This document shows, piece after piece, positions 15,163 through 21,004 of a DNA stretch of 21,004 nt (its first letter is position 1; every line of letters starts with the position of its first letter). This stretch comes from Actinomycetota bacterium (GTDB lineage Bacteria > Actinomycetota > Actinomycetes > Nanopelagicales > Nanopelagicaceae), in assembly GCA_947487595.1 (NCBI GenBank), contig CANKXJ010000008.1:1-21004 (forward strand), written 5' to 3'. A program made the translations under genes and the position numbers. The notes under the pieces are model-generated. The model was not told where the DNA came from. It did not search any database and was given only the letters and a program-made list of their open reading frames with translations.

Positions 15163-15179
15163 TTGCAAATCATTCGCAA
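15163..15179 (+). promoter_or_regulatory. Nur-like operator (nickel-responsive Fur-family site)
   Basis: TTGCAA-ATCAT-TCGCAA fits the Streptomyces Nur box TTGCAA-N5-TTGCAA with a single mismatch. It starts at the predicted +1 of the nickel transporter gene, so a bound nickel-loaded repressor would block RNA polymerase. The match is seen directly; the Nur box pattern is known from Streptomyces coelicolor; repression here is inference. Confidence 0.6.
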
Positions 15180-15193
15180 CTAGGAGGTCCGCC

Positions 15194-16381
15194 GTGAACG
15201 TCGTAGTTAAGCCTGCGCAGCGCGTCCCGCTTGCCCAGATGCTCACCCGCGATGAGTGGCGCCGAATGAGCGCCATGTTTGGTTTCATTCTTTTACTTCA
15301 CGTAGCTGGTGCGATATTAATGTGGCAAGCCACCTCTGGTAACTACGAATTAAGCGATGGATCACTTTTTGGTTGGGGAACAGCAGCCCTTGCATACACA
15401 TTAGGTATGCGCCATGCCTTTGATGCCGACCACATTAGCGCCATCGATAACACAACTCGTAAGTTAATGTCAGAAGGCAAGCGCCCTTTAGCTGTGGGTT
15501 TCTTCTTCTCGCTAGGTCACTCTTCAGTTGTTGCAGTGCTTGCACTCCTGCTCACTTTTGGAATCAAGGCTTTGGGTTCACAACTTAAAGATGAAGACTC
15601 ACAACTCCATCACTACACCAGCCTTATTGGTCTGACTGTGAGTGGAACTTTCTTAATGCTTATTGCAATTCTTAATCTAATTATTTTAGTTTCGATCGTT
15701 GGTGTTTTTATTCAAATGCGCAAGGGCACATACAACGAAGAAGAGTTAGAAAAGCATTTAAATTCCCGTGGATTACTCATGCGCTTCTTTGGGCCTATTG
15801 CCCGTCGTATCGATGCATCATGGAAGATGTATCCACTAGGAATTCTCTTCGGTTTAGGTTTTGACACCGCAACAGAAATTGGTTTACTAGTCCTTGCTGG
15901 AACATCAGTGATTGCCGGACTGCCGTGGTGGGCAGTTCTCTCCTTGCCATTATTCTTTGCCGGTGGAATGAGTTTGCTCGACACAATCGATGGTTCATTT
16001 ATGAACTTTGCTTATGGTTGGGCATTCTCAAAGCCAGTACGTAAGGTTTACTACAACATCATTATTACTGGACTCTCTGTGGGGGTTGCATTATTTGTTG
16101 GAGGATTAGAGCTCTGCCAAGTCTTTGCCCAACAGTTAAATCTTTCTGGTGGCTTTTGGGACTATGCCCTGGCCTTTAATTTAAACAGTGCTGGGTACTT
16201 CATTGTGGGGGCATTTGTTGTGGTCTGGACCGTGGCATTGCTGCTCTGGAAATACGGCAAAATCGAAGAGCGCTGGCATAACAAAGCACATGCAGCCCAA
16301 TTAGCGCGCGGTGAACAAAGCAATCACACTGCAGCTGGAATTGATTTAGGCCCTATTACAGATGGATTTAAGATCGATTAG
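15194..16381 (+). CDS. Nickel/cobalt permease (NiCoT family)
   Basis: High-affinity secondary transporter that takes up Ni2+ or Co2+ across the membrane. The 395 residues have about eight helices. The helix-2 signature H-X4-D-H is intact in HAFDADHI (H74, D79, H80), followed by FSLGHS (105-110), LGFDTATE (221-228) and GMSLLDTIDGSFM (258-270), all NiCoT marks. A charged cytoplasmic loop (about 176-200) splits the protein between helices 4 and 5. The GTG start at 15194 is set by AGGAGG six bases upstream. The Nur-like box in the leader favours nickel as the regulated metal, and a nickel superoxide dismutase elsewhere would be the expected user. It stands alone, without cobalamin or urease genes in the window. 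Confidence 0.93.
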   Translation: MNVVVKPAQRVPLAQMLTRDEWRRMSAMFGFILLLHVAGAILMWQATSGNYELSDGSLFGWGTAALAYTLGMRHAFDADHISAIDNTTRKLMSEGKRPLAVGFFFSLGHSSVVAVLALLLTFGIKALGSQLKDEDSQLHHYTSLIGLTVSGTFLMLIAILNLIILVSIVGVFIQMRKGTYNEEELEKHLNSRGLLMRFFGPIARRIDASWKMYPLGILFGLGFDTATEIGLLVLAGTSVIAGLPWWAVLSLPLFFAGGMSLLDTIDGSFMNFAYGWAFSKPVRKVYYNIIITGLSVGVALFVGGLELCQVFAQQLNLSGGFWDYALAFNLNSAGYFIVGAFVVVWTVALLLWKYGKIEERWHNKAHAAQLARGEQSNHTAAGIDLGPITDGFKID

Positions 16382-16410
16382 TGATGGTAAAGAGAAGTGA
16401 TAATCCACGG

Positions 16411-16416
16411 TATACT
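16411..16416 (+). promoter_or_regulatory. Candidate -10 box for the DEAD-box helicase leader transcript
   Basis: TATACT, five of six to TATAAT, in the gap after the nickel transporter gene. Predicted +1 near 16423 would give a leader of about 140 nt. No good -35 lies at 16-18 nt. A second, weaker possibility is TATGTA at 16551-16556, at leaderless spacing from the ATG but lacking the T at -7. Confidence 0.45.
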
Positions 16417-16422
16417 TAAGCC

Positions 16423-16562
16423 GTTGATGCAACCGCATCAAAGAACTTCCCTTAAGCGCTGCAGATGTAGCGCTACATGCGAGTCTTATCACCACCCTGA
16501 CGGCCATTGAGCGCCGATCACACCCGAGACGCGCTTGTCGTCTCGATTGGTATGTATTTTCT
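16423..16562 (+). ncRNA. Structured 5' leader of the DEAD-box helicase gene
   Basis: Four inverted repeats lie in 140 nt without a gene. They are: TTGATGC-AACC-GCATCAA (16424-16441, perfect 7-bp stem, 4-nt loop); a perfect 14-base palindrome ATGTAGCGCTACAT (16465-16478); CGGC/GCCG (16501-16504, 16513-16516); and CGAGACG-CGCTTGT-CGTCTCG (16525-16545, perfect 7-bp stem). The palindrome competes with a pairing of two AGCGCT copies (16455-16460, 16469-16474), so two states are possible. No Shine-Dalgarno precedes the ATG at 16563. Long structured leaders are known before cold-shock helicase genes; a self- or cold-responsive role here is inference. I match no known riboswitch class. Confidence 0.45.
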
Positions 16563-18656
16563 ATGTCATTAACACCCCGTACTTCAGCGCCCGGAAAAGC
16601 CCGTCGCGCAGCATCAGTTGGTAAGCCTAAGCGCGCAAAGAAAGCTGCATTTAAAGCTGCCGACCCAAAAGCGCGCCACACAACTGCACAAAAGAATGCA
16701 CGCAAGAGCGCTGCAACTACTTCTAAAACAGGAAAGCCTGCATCTACTCGTCGTTATACAGATGTTGATTCATCAACACAGTCAAAGAAGCAAGAGCGAT
16801 TAACTGATCGCTCAAAGCTTCGTGCAAAGCGCTTCCAAGAAAAGACAGCATCAAAGCCACGTCCGATTGAAGCACCAGAAGAGCGCGCAGCACGCATCGA
16901 ACAATCACAGCGCCCAGAAAGTCGCGCTAAGAAGTTTGTTGCACAACGCGATGATCGCACTAAGCGTGATTTTGATAAGAAAAAAGAGTTTGTTAAGCCA
17001 GAGAACAAAAAATCAGAGTACAAGAAGCCAGAGTTCAAAAAGAGCGAATACAAGACATCAGATACTCGCCCAACTAATCGCCGTGATGCAGCCAAAGCAA
17101 AGGTTGCACGTAACGATGATGGCCGCCCAAACTTTGTTCCTCGTAAGGTAGAAAAGTTTGATCCAACACGTCCAAAGAAGCGTAGCGAAGCACCTGATAC
17201 ACGGGCAGCTAACTTCCGTGCAGAGCGTCCAGTTCGTGATCGCCGTAATGATTCACCTGCGTATGCCCGTGATAATTTCAAGCGTTCATCAAAGACTCAC
17301 ACGAATGCCGCTATTGATTTTGGTGCAGACGATAACTACATTTCAGCAAATTTAGCTGACGCCAACTTGGTTGATGCAACTCCACTGACTGAAATCACTA
17401 CGACTTTCAGCGACCTTGGAATCGCAGCACCATTGGTAAACGCCCTTGCAAAACAGGGGATAATTCATCCATTCCCAATCCAGATTGCAACATTGCCAGA
17501 TGCACTAGCTGGCTATGACATTTTGGGCCGCGGACAAACGGGTTCAGGCAAGACTCTTGCCTTTGGTTTAGCACTTCTTAATAACCTCAATGGCAAGGTT
17601 GCAAAGCCACATAAGCCACTTGCGTTGGTATTAACACCAACACGTGAACTTGCTCAGCAAATTGATGAAGTATTAATGCCATTAGCTCGCTCAATTGGTC
17701 ACGAATCAGTTGTTGTTGCCGGTGGAATGTCATATGCAAAGCAGATCACTGCAATGCGCCGTGGTACAGCAATCTTGGTTGCAACTCCTGGTCGCTTAAT
17801 TGATCTTCTTGATAAGGGTGAAGTTCAACTAGATCACCTACAGATCACAGTCCTTGATGAAGCTGACCAAATGGCTGATATGGGCTTCTTGCCAGTAGTA
17901 AAAGAAATCTTGGATCAAGCAAAGCTTGATGGACAACGTCTGTTGTTCTCAGCAACTCTTGACCGTGGTGTTGATTCATTGGTTCGTCAGTACTTGAAGA
18001 ACCCAAAGACTCACTCACTACAAAATGACCGTGCATCTGTTTCAACTATGGAGCACTTCGTTCTTGTTATGAACCCAGGCGATAAAGATGACATCACAAA
18101 TCAAATCGCGGCACGTAACGGTAAGACGATTATGTTCGTTAAGACTCAACGCGGTGCCGATCGCCTAGCTGACAAACTTGCTCATGCAGGTGTTGCAGTT
18201 GGTGCACTTCACGGTGGTAAGTCACAAGCCGTTCGTACTCGCACTCTTGCACTCTTCAAGGATTCAGCCAATGCGGCCCTTGTAGCAACAGATGTTGCTG
18301 CTCGTGGTATCCACGTTGATGGAATCTCACTTGTTGTGCACGTTGATGCACCTACAGATCACAAGGATTATCTACACCGCGCAGGCCGCACAGCTCGTGC
18401 TGGTGAAGCTGGAACTGTTGTAACAATTGCTACAACTAAGCAGCAAAAATCAATTGGTGGACTTACTTCACGTGCTGGTGTTACTCCAAAATTTGTTGGA
18501 GTCACCCCATTGAGTACTGATTTAATGAAGATCACTGGCGCACAAGAACCTTCAGGTGTGCCATACATCCAGCCAATCGTTGAAAAGTCCGTGCGCAGTG
18601 GTGGCAATAAGCGCCCTCGTCCGAACTCAAGTCAGCGTCGCCGCCGTCCTCGTTAA
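16563..18656 (+). CDS. DEAD-box ATP-dependent RNA helicase with long basic N-terminus
   Basis: Unwinds RNA duplexes in ribosome assembly or mRNA decay. The 697 residues have an unusually long disordered basic N-terminus (1-275), then a full helicase core: Q motif (F282 to Q307), motif I GQTGSGKT (324-331), Ia PTRELAQQ (359-366), GG and TPGR, DEAD (432-435), SAT (463-465), V VATDVAARGIHVDG (574-587) and VI HRAGRTARAG (605-614). The tail is Arg-rich (QRRRRPR). In the N-terminus a short unit of KK, P/S, E and F/Y recurs at 139-167 (KKEFVKPENKKSEYKKPEF and on). Most family members carry their basic arm at the C-terminus. The ATG follows a structured leader and has no clear ribosome site. It is RhlE-like in the core; a precise ortholog is not claimed. 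Confidence 0.95.
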   Translation: MSLTPRTSAPGKARRAASVGKPKRAKKAAFKAADPKARHTTAQKNARKSAATTSKTGKPASTRRYTDVDSSTQSKKQERLTDRSKLRAKRFQEKTASKPRPIEAPEERAARIEQSQRPESRAKKFVAQRDDRTKRDFDKKKEFVKPENKKSEYKKPEFKKSEYKTSDTRPTNRRDAAKAKVARNDDGRPNFVPRKVEKFDPTRPKKRSEAPDTRAANFRAERPVRDRRNDSPAYARDNFKRSSKTHTNAAIDFGADDNYISANLADANLVDATPLTEITTTFSDLGIAAPLVNALAKQGIIHPFPIQIATLPDALAGYDILGRGQTGSGKTLAFGLALLNNLNGKVAKPHKPLALVLTPTRELAQQIDEVLMPLARSIGHESVVVAGGMSYAKQITAMRRGTAILVATPGRLIDLLDKGEVQLDHLQITVLDEADQMADMGFLPVVKEILDQAKLDGQRLLFSATLDRGVDSLVRQYLKNPKTHSLQNDRASVSTMEHFVLVMNPGDKDDITNQIAARNGKTIMFVKTQRGADRLADKLAHAGVAVGALHGGKSQAVRTRTLALFKDSANAALVATDVAARGIHVDGISLVVHVDAPTDHKDYLHRAGRTARAGEAGTVVTIATTKQQKSIGGLTSRAGVTPKFVGVTPLSTDLMKITGAQEPSGVPYIQPIVEKSVRSGGNKRPRPNSSQRRRRPR

Positions 18657-18670
18657 CTAGAAAATCTCGG

Positions 18671-18676
18671 TAGGGT
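18671..18676 (+). promoter_or_regulatory. -10 box for leaderless M3 peptidase gene
   Basis: TAGGGT matches TANNNT and ends 7 nt before the ATG at 18684. It lies in the 27-nt gap after the helicase gene, giving the peptidase its own promoter. No hairpin terminator separates the two genes. Confidence 0.5.
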
Positions 18677-18683
18677 TTGCGCC

Positions 18684-20717
18684 ATGACAAACGTGAACCC
18701 ATTTGCCGAAAGAAGCTCCCTTGATTTTGAGTTGCCACCTTTTGCACTCATAAAAGAAGAGCACTACCTGCCCGCTTTCTATGAAGGCTGCACACAACAG
18801 TTAGCGGAAGTTCAGAAAATCCTAGACACACCAGGTGCTGCGACTTTTGAAAACACGATTGTTGCTTTGGAAAAAAGTGGGCAGATGCTAATGCGCACAC
18901 TTTTAGTTTTCTTTAACAAGTCATCAAGTGATACCAACGATGCTCTAGATAAAATTGAAGAAGAGATGGCACCCAAACTTGCCGCTCATCAAGATGCAAT
19001 CAATCTAAATCCCGCTCTCTATGCCCGTATCAAATCTTTATACGATAACCGTGAGTCCTTAGGCTTAAACACTGAAGATGCTTGGCTACTTGAGCGCTAC
19101 TACAAAGATCTCATCCACGCTGGTGCCCATCTCTCGGAATCAGAGCGTGAGCGCCTCAAGCAACTCAATGAAGAGCTCTCAAAGCTAGAAACACAGTTCT
19201 CTAAAAATGTTTTAGCTGACACAAATGACTTAGCTGTTTTAGTTGAAACTATCGATGAGTTAGATGGTTTAAGTGAGAATGAAATTGCATCGGCTGCAGC
19301 TGCAGCTAAAGAGCGGGGTCATGACGGTAAATGGCTTATAGGAATGGTTAATTTCTCTGGAAATCCAGTCCTTGATTCTCTTACTAACCGCATACTTCGT
19401 AAGAAAATCATGCAGGAGTCACTAGTTAAAGGTAATCGCGCTAATGAGAATGACAATAAGCCAATAATTCTTAAAGTAGTGAAGTTACGAGCAGAGCGCG
19501 CCAAGTTGTTTGGTAAAAATACTCATGCCGAGCATGTAATTGCTGTGCAAACTGCAGAGCGTCCAGACAACGTCCATGCCATGCTTCGTAAGATCGCGCC
19601 AGCTGCTGTGCGAAATGCACAGGCAGAAGCAGAAGATCTTAAGAAATCTGCAGGTACTGAGATCGAAAGCTGGGACTGGGGCTTCTATACTGAACAAGTT
19701 CGCCTTGAAAAATACAATATCGATACAACCAAAATGCGTCCCTACTTTGAACTCGAATCAGTACTTTCCAATGGAATCTTCTTTGCTGCTAACAAACTTT
19801 TTGGCATCACTTTTAAAGAACGCCCTGATTTAGTCACTTATCACCCAGAAGCTCGTGCCTTTGAAGTCTTTAATGAAGATGGTTCAAAGTTAGGACTCTT
19901 CATTGGTGATTTCTACACACGTGATTCAAAGCGTGGTGGAGCGTGGATGAATAATCTGGTTGATCAAAACTTCCTAGCCAATCAACTTCCAGTGGTTGTT
20001 AATAACCTCAATATTCCAAAGCCTCCAGCTGGAAAACCAACTTTGCTGACTTTCTCTGAAACAACAACTCTGTTTCATGAGTTTGGCCATGCCCTGCATG
20101 GTCTGCTTTCACAGGTGAAATATCCACGTGTTTCAGGCACAAGTGTTCAGCGTGATTTCGTTGAATTTCCTTCTCAAGTTAATGAGATGTGGATTTTGTG
20201 GCCTGAAGTTGTTGAGAACTACGCACGTCACTTTGAAACTGGAGAGAAGCTGCCACAAGAGTGGATTGATAACCTCGATGCTGCATCAACATTTAATGAA
20301 GGACATGCAACAACAAGTTACTTAGCTGCAGCTATTTTGGATCTTGCGTGGCATTCACTAACTACAGAAGAAGCAGCAAAAGTTAGCGATGTAGAGGCCT
20401 TTGAAGCCCAAGCAATTAAGAATTATGGACTTGATTTTGCACCGGTTCCAACACGTTATCGCTCAACCTATTTCTCACACATCTTTGCTGGCGGATATTC
20501 AGCTGGCTACTACGGCTACATCTGGTCTGAAGTACTGGATGCCGACACCGTGGATTGGTTTAAAGAAAACGGTGGATTGCAACGCAAGAACGGTGAGCAC
20601 TTTAGAAACACATTGCTCGGACGCGGTGGATCTATTGATTCAATGCAGATGTTCCGCAATTTCCGTGGACGTGATTCAAAGATCGAGCCGCTGTTGAAGC
20701 GTCGCGGTTTGTTATAG
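18684..20717 (+). CDS. M3-family zinc metallopeptidase (oligopeptidase A / peptidyl-dipeptidase type)
   Basis: Cytoplasmic metallopeptidase that degrades short peptides released by large proteases or taken up from outside. The 677 residues match the usual length of Dcp and PrlC (about 680). The zinc site is HEFGH (465-469) within TTLFHEFGHALHGLLSQ, and the third ligand is probably E494 in RDFVEFPSQ. Other family marks are the N-terminal helix region (LPPFALIKEEHYLPAFYEG), FIGDFYTRDSKRGGAW (406-421), and the C-terminal YFSHIFAGGYSAGYYGYIWSEV region with the tyrosines that line the substrate site. No signal peptide. Whether it acts as an endo-oligopeptidase or a dipeptidyl carboxypeptidase cannot be settled by eye. 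It is followed by a 21-bp convergent gap. Confidence 0.95.
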   Translation: MTNVNPFAERSSLDFELPPFALIKEEHYLPAFYEGCTQQLAEVQKILDTPGAATFENTIVALEKSGQMLMRTLLVFFNKSSSDTNDALDKIEEEMAPKLAAHQDAINLNPALYARIKSLYDNRESLGLNTEDAWLLERYYKDLIHAGAHLSESERERLKQLNEELSKLETQFSKNVLADTNDLAVLVETIDELDGLSENEIASAAAAAKERGHDGKWLIGMVNFSGNPVLDSLTNRILRKKIMQESLVKGNRANENDNKPIILKVVKLRAERAKLFGKNTHAEHVIAVQTAERPDNVHAMLRKIAPAAVRNAQAEAEDLKKSAGTEIESWDWGFYTEQVRLEKYNIDTTKMRPYFELESVLSNGIFFAANKLFGITFKERPDLVTYHPEARAFEVFNEDGSKLGLFIGDFYTRDSKRGGAWMNNLVDQNFLANQLPVVVNNLNIPKPPAGKPTLLTFSETTTLFHEFGHALHGLLSQVKYPRVSGTSVQRDFVEFPSQVNEMWILWPEVVENYARHFETGEKLPQEWIDNLDAASTFNEGHATTSYLAAAILDLAWHSLTTEEAAKVSDVEAFEAQAIKNYGLDFAPVPTRYRSTYFSHIFAGGYSAGYYGYIWSEVLDADTVDWFKENGGLQRKNGEHFRNTLLGRGGSIDSMQMFRNFRGRDSKIEPLLKRRGLL

Positions 20718-20739
20718 TTTTAAAAGTTGAACTAAAACT
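20716..20739. terminator. AT-rich inverted repeat between convergent stops
   Basis: AGTTTTA (20716-20722) and TAAAACT (20733-20739) form a 7-bp stem with a 10-nt loop that spans from the M3 peptidase stop to the stop of the small minus-strand gene. It could slow polymerase from both sides, but it is AT-only apart from one pair and has no clear T-tract after it. Confidence 0.3.
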
Positions 20740-20930
20740 TAACCAGCAGAGCCAGAACCAGATGGACCAGCCTTGCGCTGTACTTGTGGAGCTCCTCCAC
20801 TGCGTTGTCCGCCGCGAATCTTTGATCCAGTTTCAGCATGTGCCTGAGTACCTGGTGCACCTGGTTTGTTTTTCTTAGCTTCAAGGGCAGCAAGCATTCT
20901 TGCTTTCATGTCATCATTCTTTTCGCTCAT
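20739..20930 (-). CDS. Small disordered protein resembling DUF5302
   Basis: Function unknown. The 63 residues have a short helical, charged N-terminus (KNDDMKARMLAALEAKKNK) followed by a Gly/Pro/Ser-rich, probably unstructured tail with GSKIRGGQRSGGAP and QRKAG. The layout fits the small actinobacterial DUF5302 family (a charged helix with ALExK, then a GSK...G and RRKSG-like end), which I recall but cannot check. The ATG at 20930 is supported by a TAAGGT -10 box at leaderless spacing. It converges on the M3 peptidase gene with a 21-bp gap and lies 16 nt after the stop of another minus-strand gene. Confidence 0.75.
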   Translation of the reverse strand: MSEKNDDMKARMLAALEAKKNKPGAPGTQAHAETGSKIRGGQRSGGAPQVQRKAGPSGSGSAG

Positions 20931-20936
20931 GAGACA

Positions 20937-20942
20937 ACCTTA
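20937..20942 (-). promoter_or_regulatory. -10 box for leaderless DUF5302-like gene
   Basis: Minus-strand TAAGGT ends 6 nt before the ATG at 20930. It is the same hexamer at the same spacing as at 15109-15114. Confidence 0.5.
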
Positions 20943-20946
20943 CTAG

Positions 20947-21004
20947 TTAACTTGAACTCTCTTTGTACTCACGCAGACGCTCAAGAACTTCAGATTCACG
21001 GTAT
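20947..21004 (-). CDS. C-terminus of an unidentified gene cut by the window edge
   Basis: The last 18 codons of a minus-strand gene: YRESEVLERLREYKESSS then TAA at 20947-20949. The peptide is a charged, probably helical tail with too little sequence to name. That it is coding is inferred from the open frame, typical composition and its close spacing (16 nt) to the next gene; a chance frame of this length is possible. Confidence 0.4.
   Translation of the reverse strand, partial: YRESEVLERLREYKESSS

Noticed and set aside
15103..15193. Cobalamin riboswitch before the nickel/cobalt transporter
   Set aside because: Only 91 bp are available between the genes and no B12-box-like GCCACTG stretch is present. 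The Nur-like box explains the region better.
16346..16705. Open reading frame of 119 codons on the minus strand across the helicase leader
   Set aside because: It overlaps both the transporter end and the helicase start, has no recognisable domain and its composition reflects the same basic-codon shadow.
16754..17281. Open reading frame of 175 codons on the minus strand inside the helicase N-terminal region
   Set aside because: It is antisense to the Lys/Arg/Ala-rich arm, whose codon bias leaves the opposite strand open. No family signature, no ribosome site, and the plus-strand gene is certain.
1..21004. CRISPR arrays, tRNA genes, insertion sequences, prophage genes, defence islands
   Set aside because: Scanned for by eye in intergenic regions and gene content; none seen. 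The gene set is almost wholly housekeeping.

Overview
The window looks like core chromosome of a small-genome, low-to-moderate-GC actinobacterium. The closest picture I know is the freshwater acI / Nanopelagicales group, but that placement is inference. Supporting signs are the actinobacterial cluster tilS-hpt-ftsH-folE-folP, an NlpC/P60 hydrolase of RipA type, a small disordered protein resembling DUF5302, a Nur-like box before a nickel transporter, very short or overlapping gene junctions, and many start codons sitting exactly one promoter step after a TANNNT -10 hexamer (leaderless genes). I see no rRNA, tRNA, CRISPR array, insertion sequence, prophage or attachment site.

Layout. Positions 1-4880 (minus) hold tilS-hpt-ftsH-folE-folP, a housekeeping operon for tRNA modification, purine salvage, membrane proteolysis and folate synthesis; folP runs off the left edge. 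Positions 4890-7879 (minus) hold an ABC-2 type exporter pair and a secreted NlpC/P60 peptidoglycan hydrolase whose ribosome binding site lies in a hairpin. ctaB (7991-8860, minus) makes heme O and diverges from a secreted beta-propeller protein (9018-10097, plus). Positions 10098-11631 (minus) carry dacB and a small four-helix membrane protein. A SpoU-family RNA methyltransferase (11654-12304, plus) diverges from them across only 22 bp. Positions 12293-13746 (minus) carry a TPR protein translationally coupled to a low-molecular-weight tyrosine phosphatase. A secreted protein resembling the N,N-dimethylformamidase large subunit (13771-15102, minus) diverges from a nickel/cobalt permease (15194-16381, plus). 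Then come a DEAD-box RNA helicase with a structured leader and a long basic N-terminus (16563-18656, plus), an M3 metallopeptidase (18684-20717, plus), a small disordered protein (20739-20930, minus) and the last 18 codons of another minus-strand gene at the right edge.

The genes are mostly housekeeping, and I found no obvious undescribed multi-gene system. The most interesting material is regulatory: nine start codons at a fixed distance from a -10 box, a 22-bp divergent promoter with interlocked -10 boxes, a Nur-like operator at the predicted start site of the nickel transporter gene, a hairpin covering the Shine-Dalgarno of the cell-wall hydrolase, and a multi-hairpin leader before the RNA helicase. 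No gene-free stretch exceeds 300 bases; the longest are 16382-16562 and 8861-9017, both described below.
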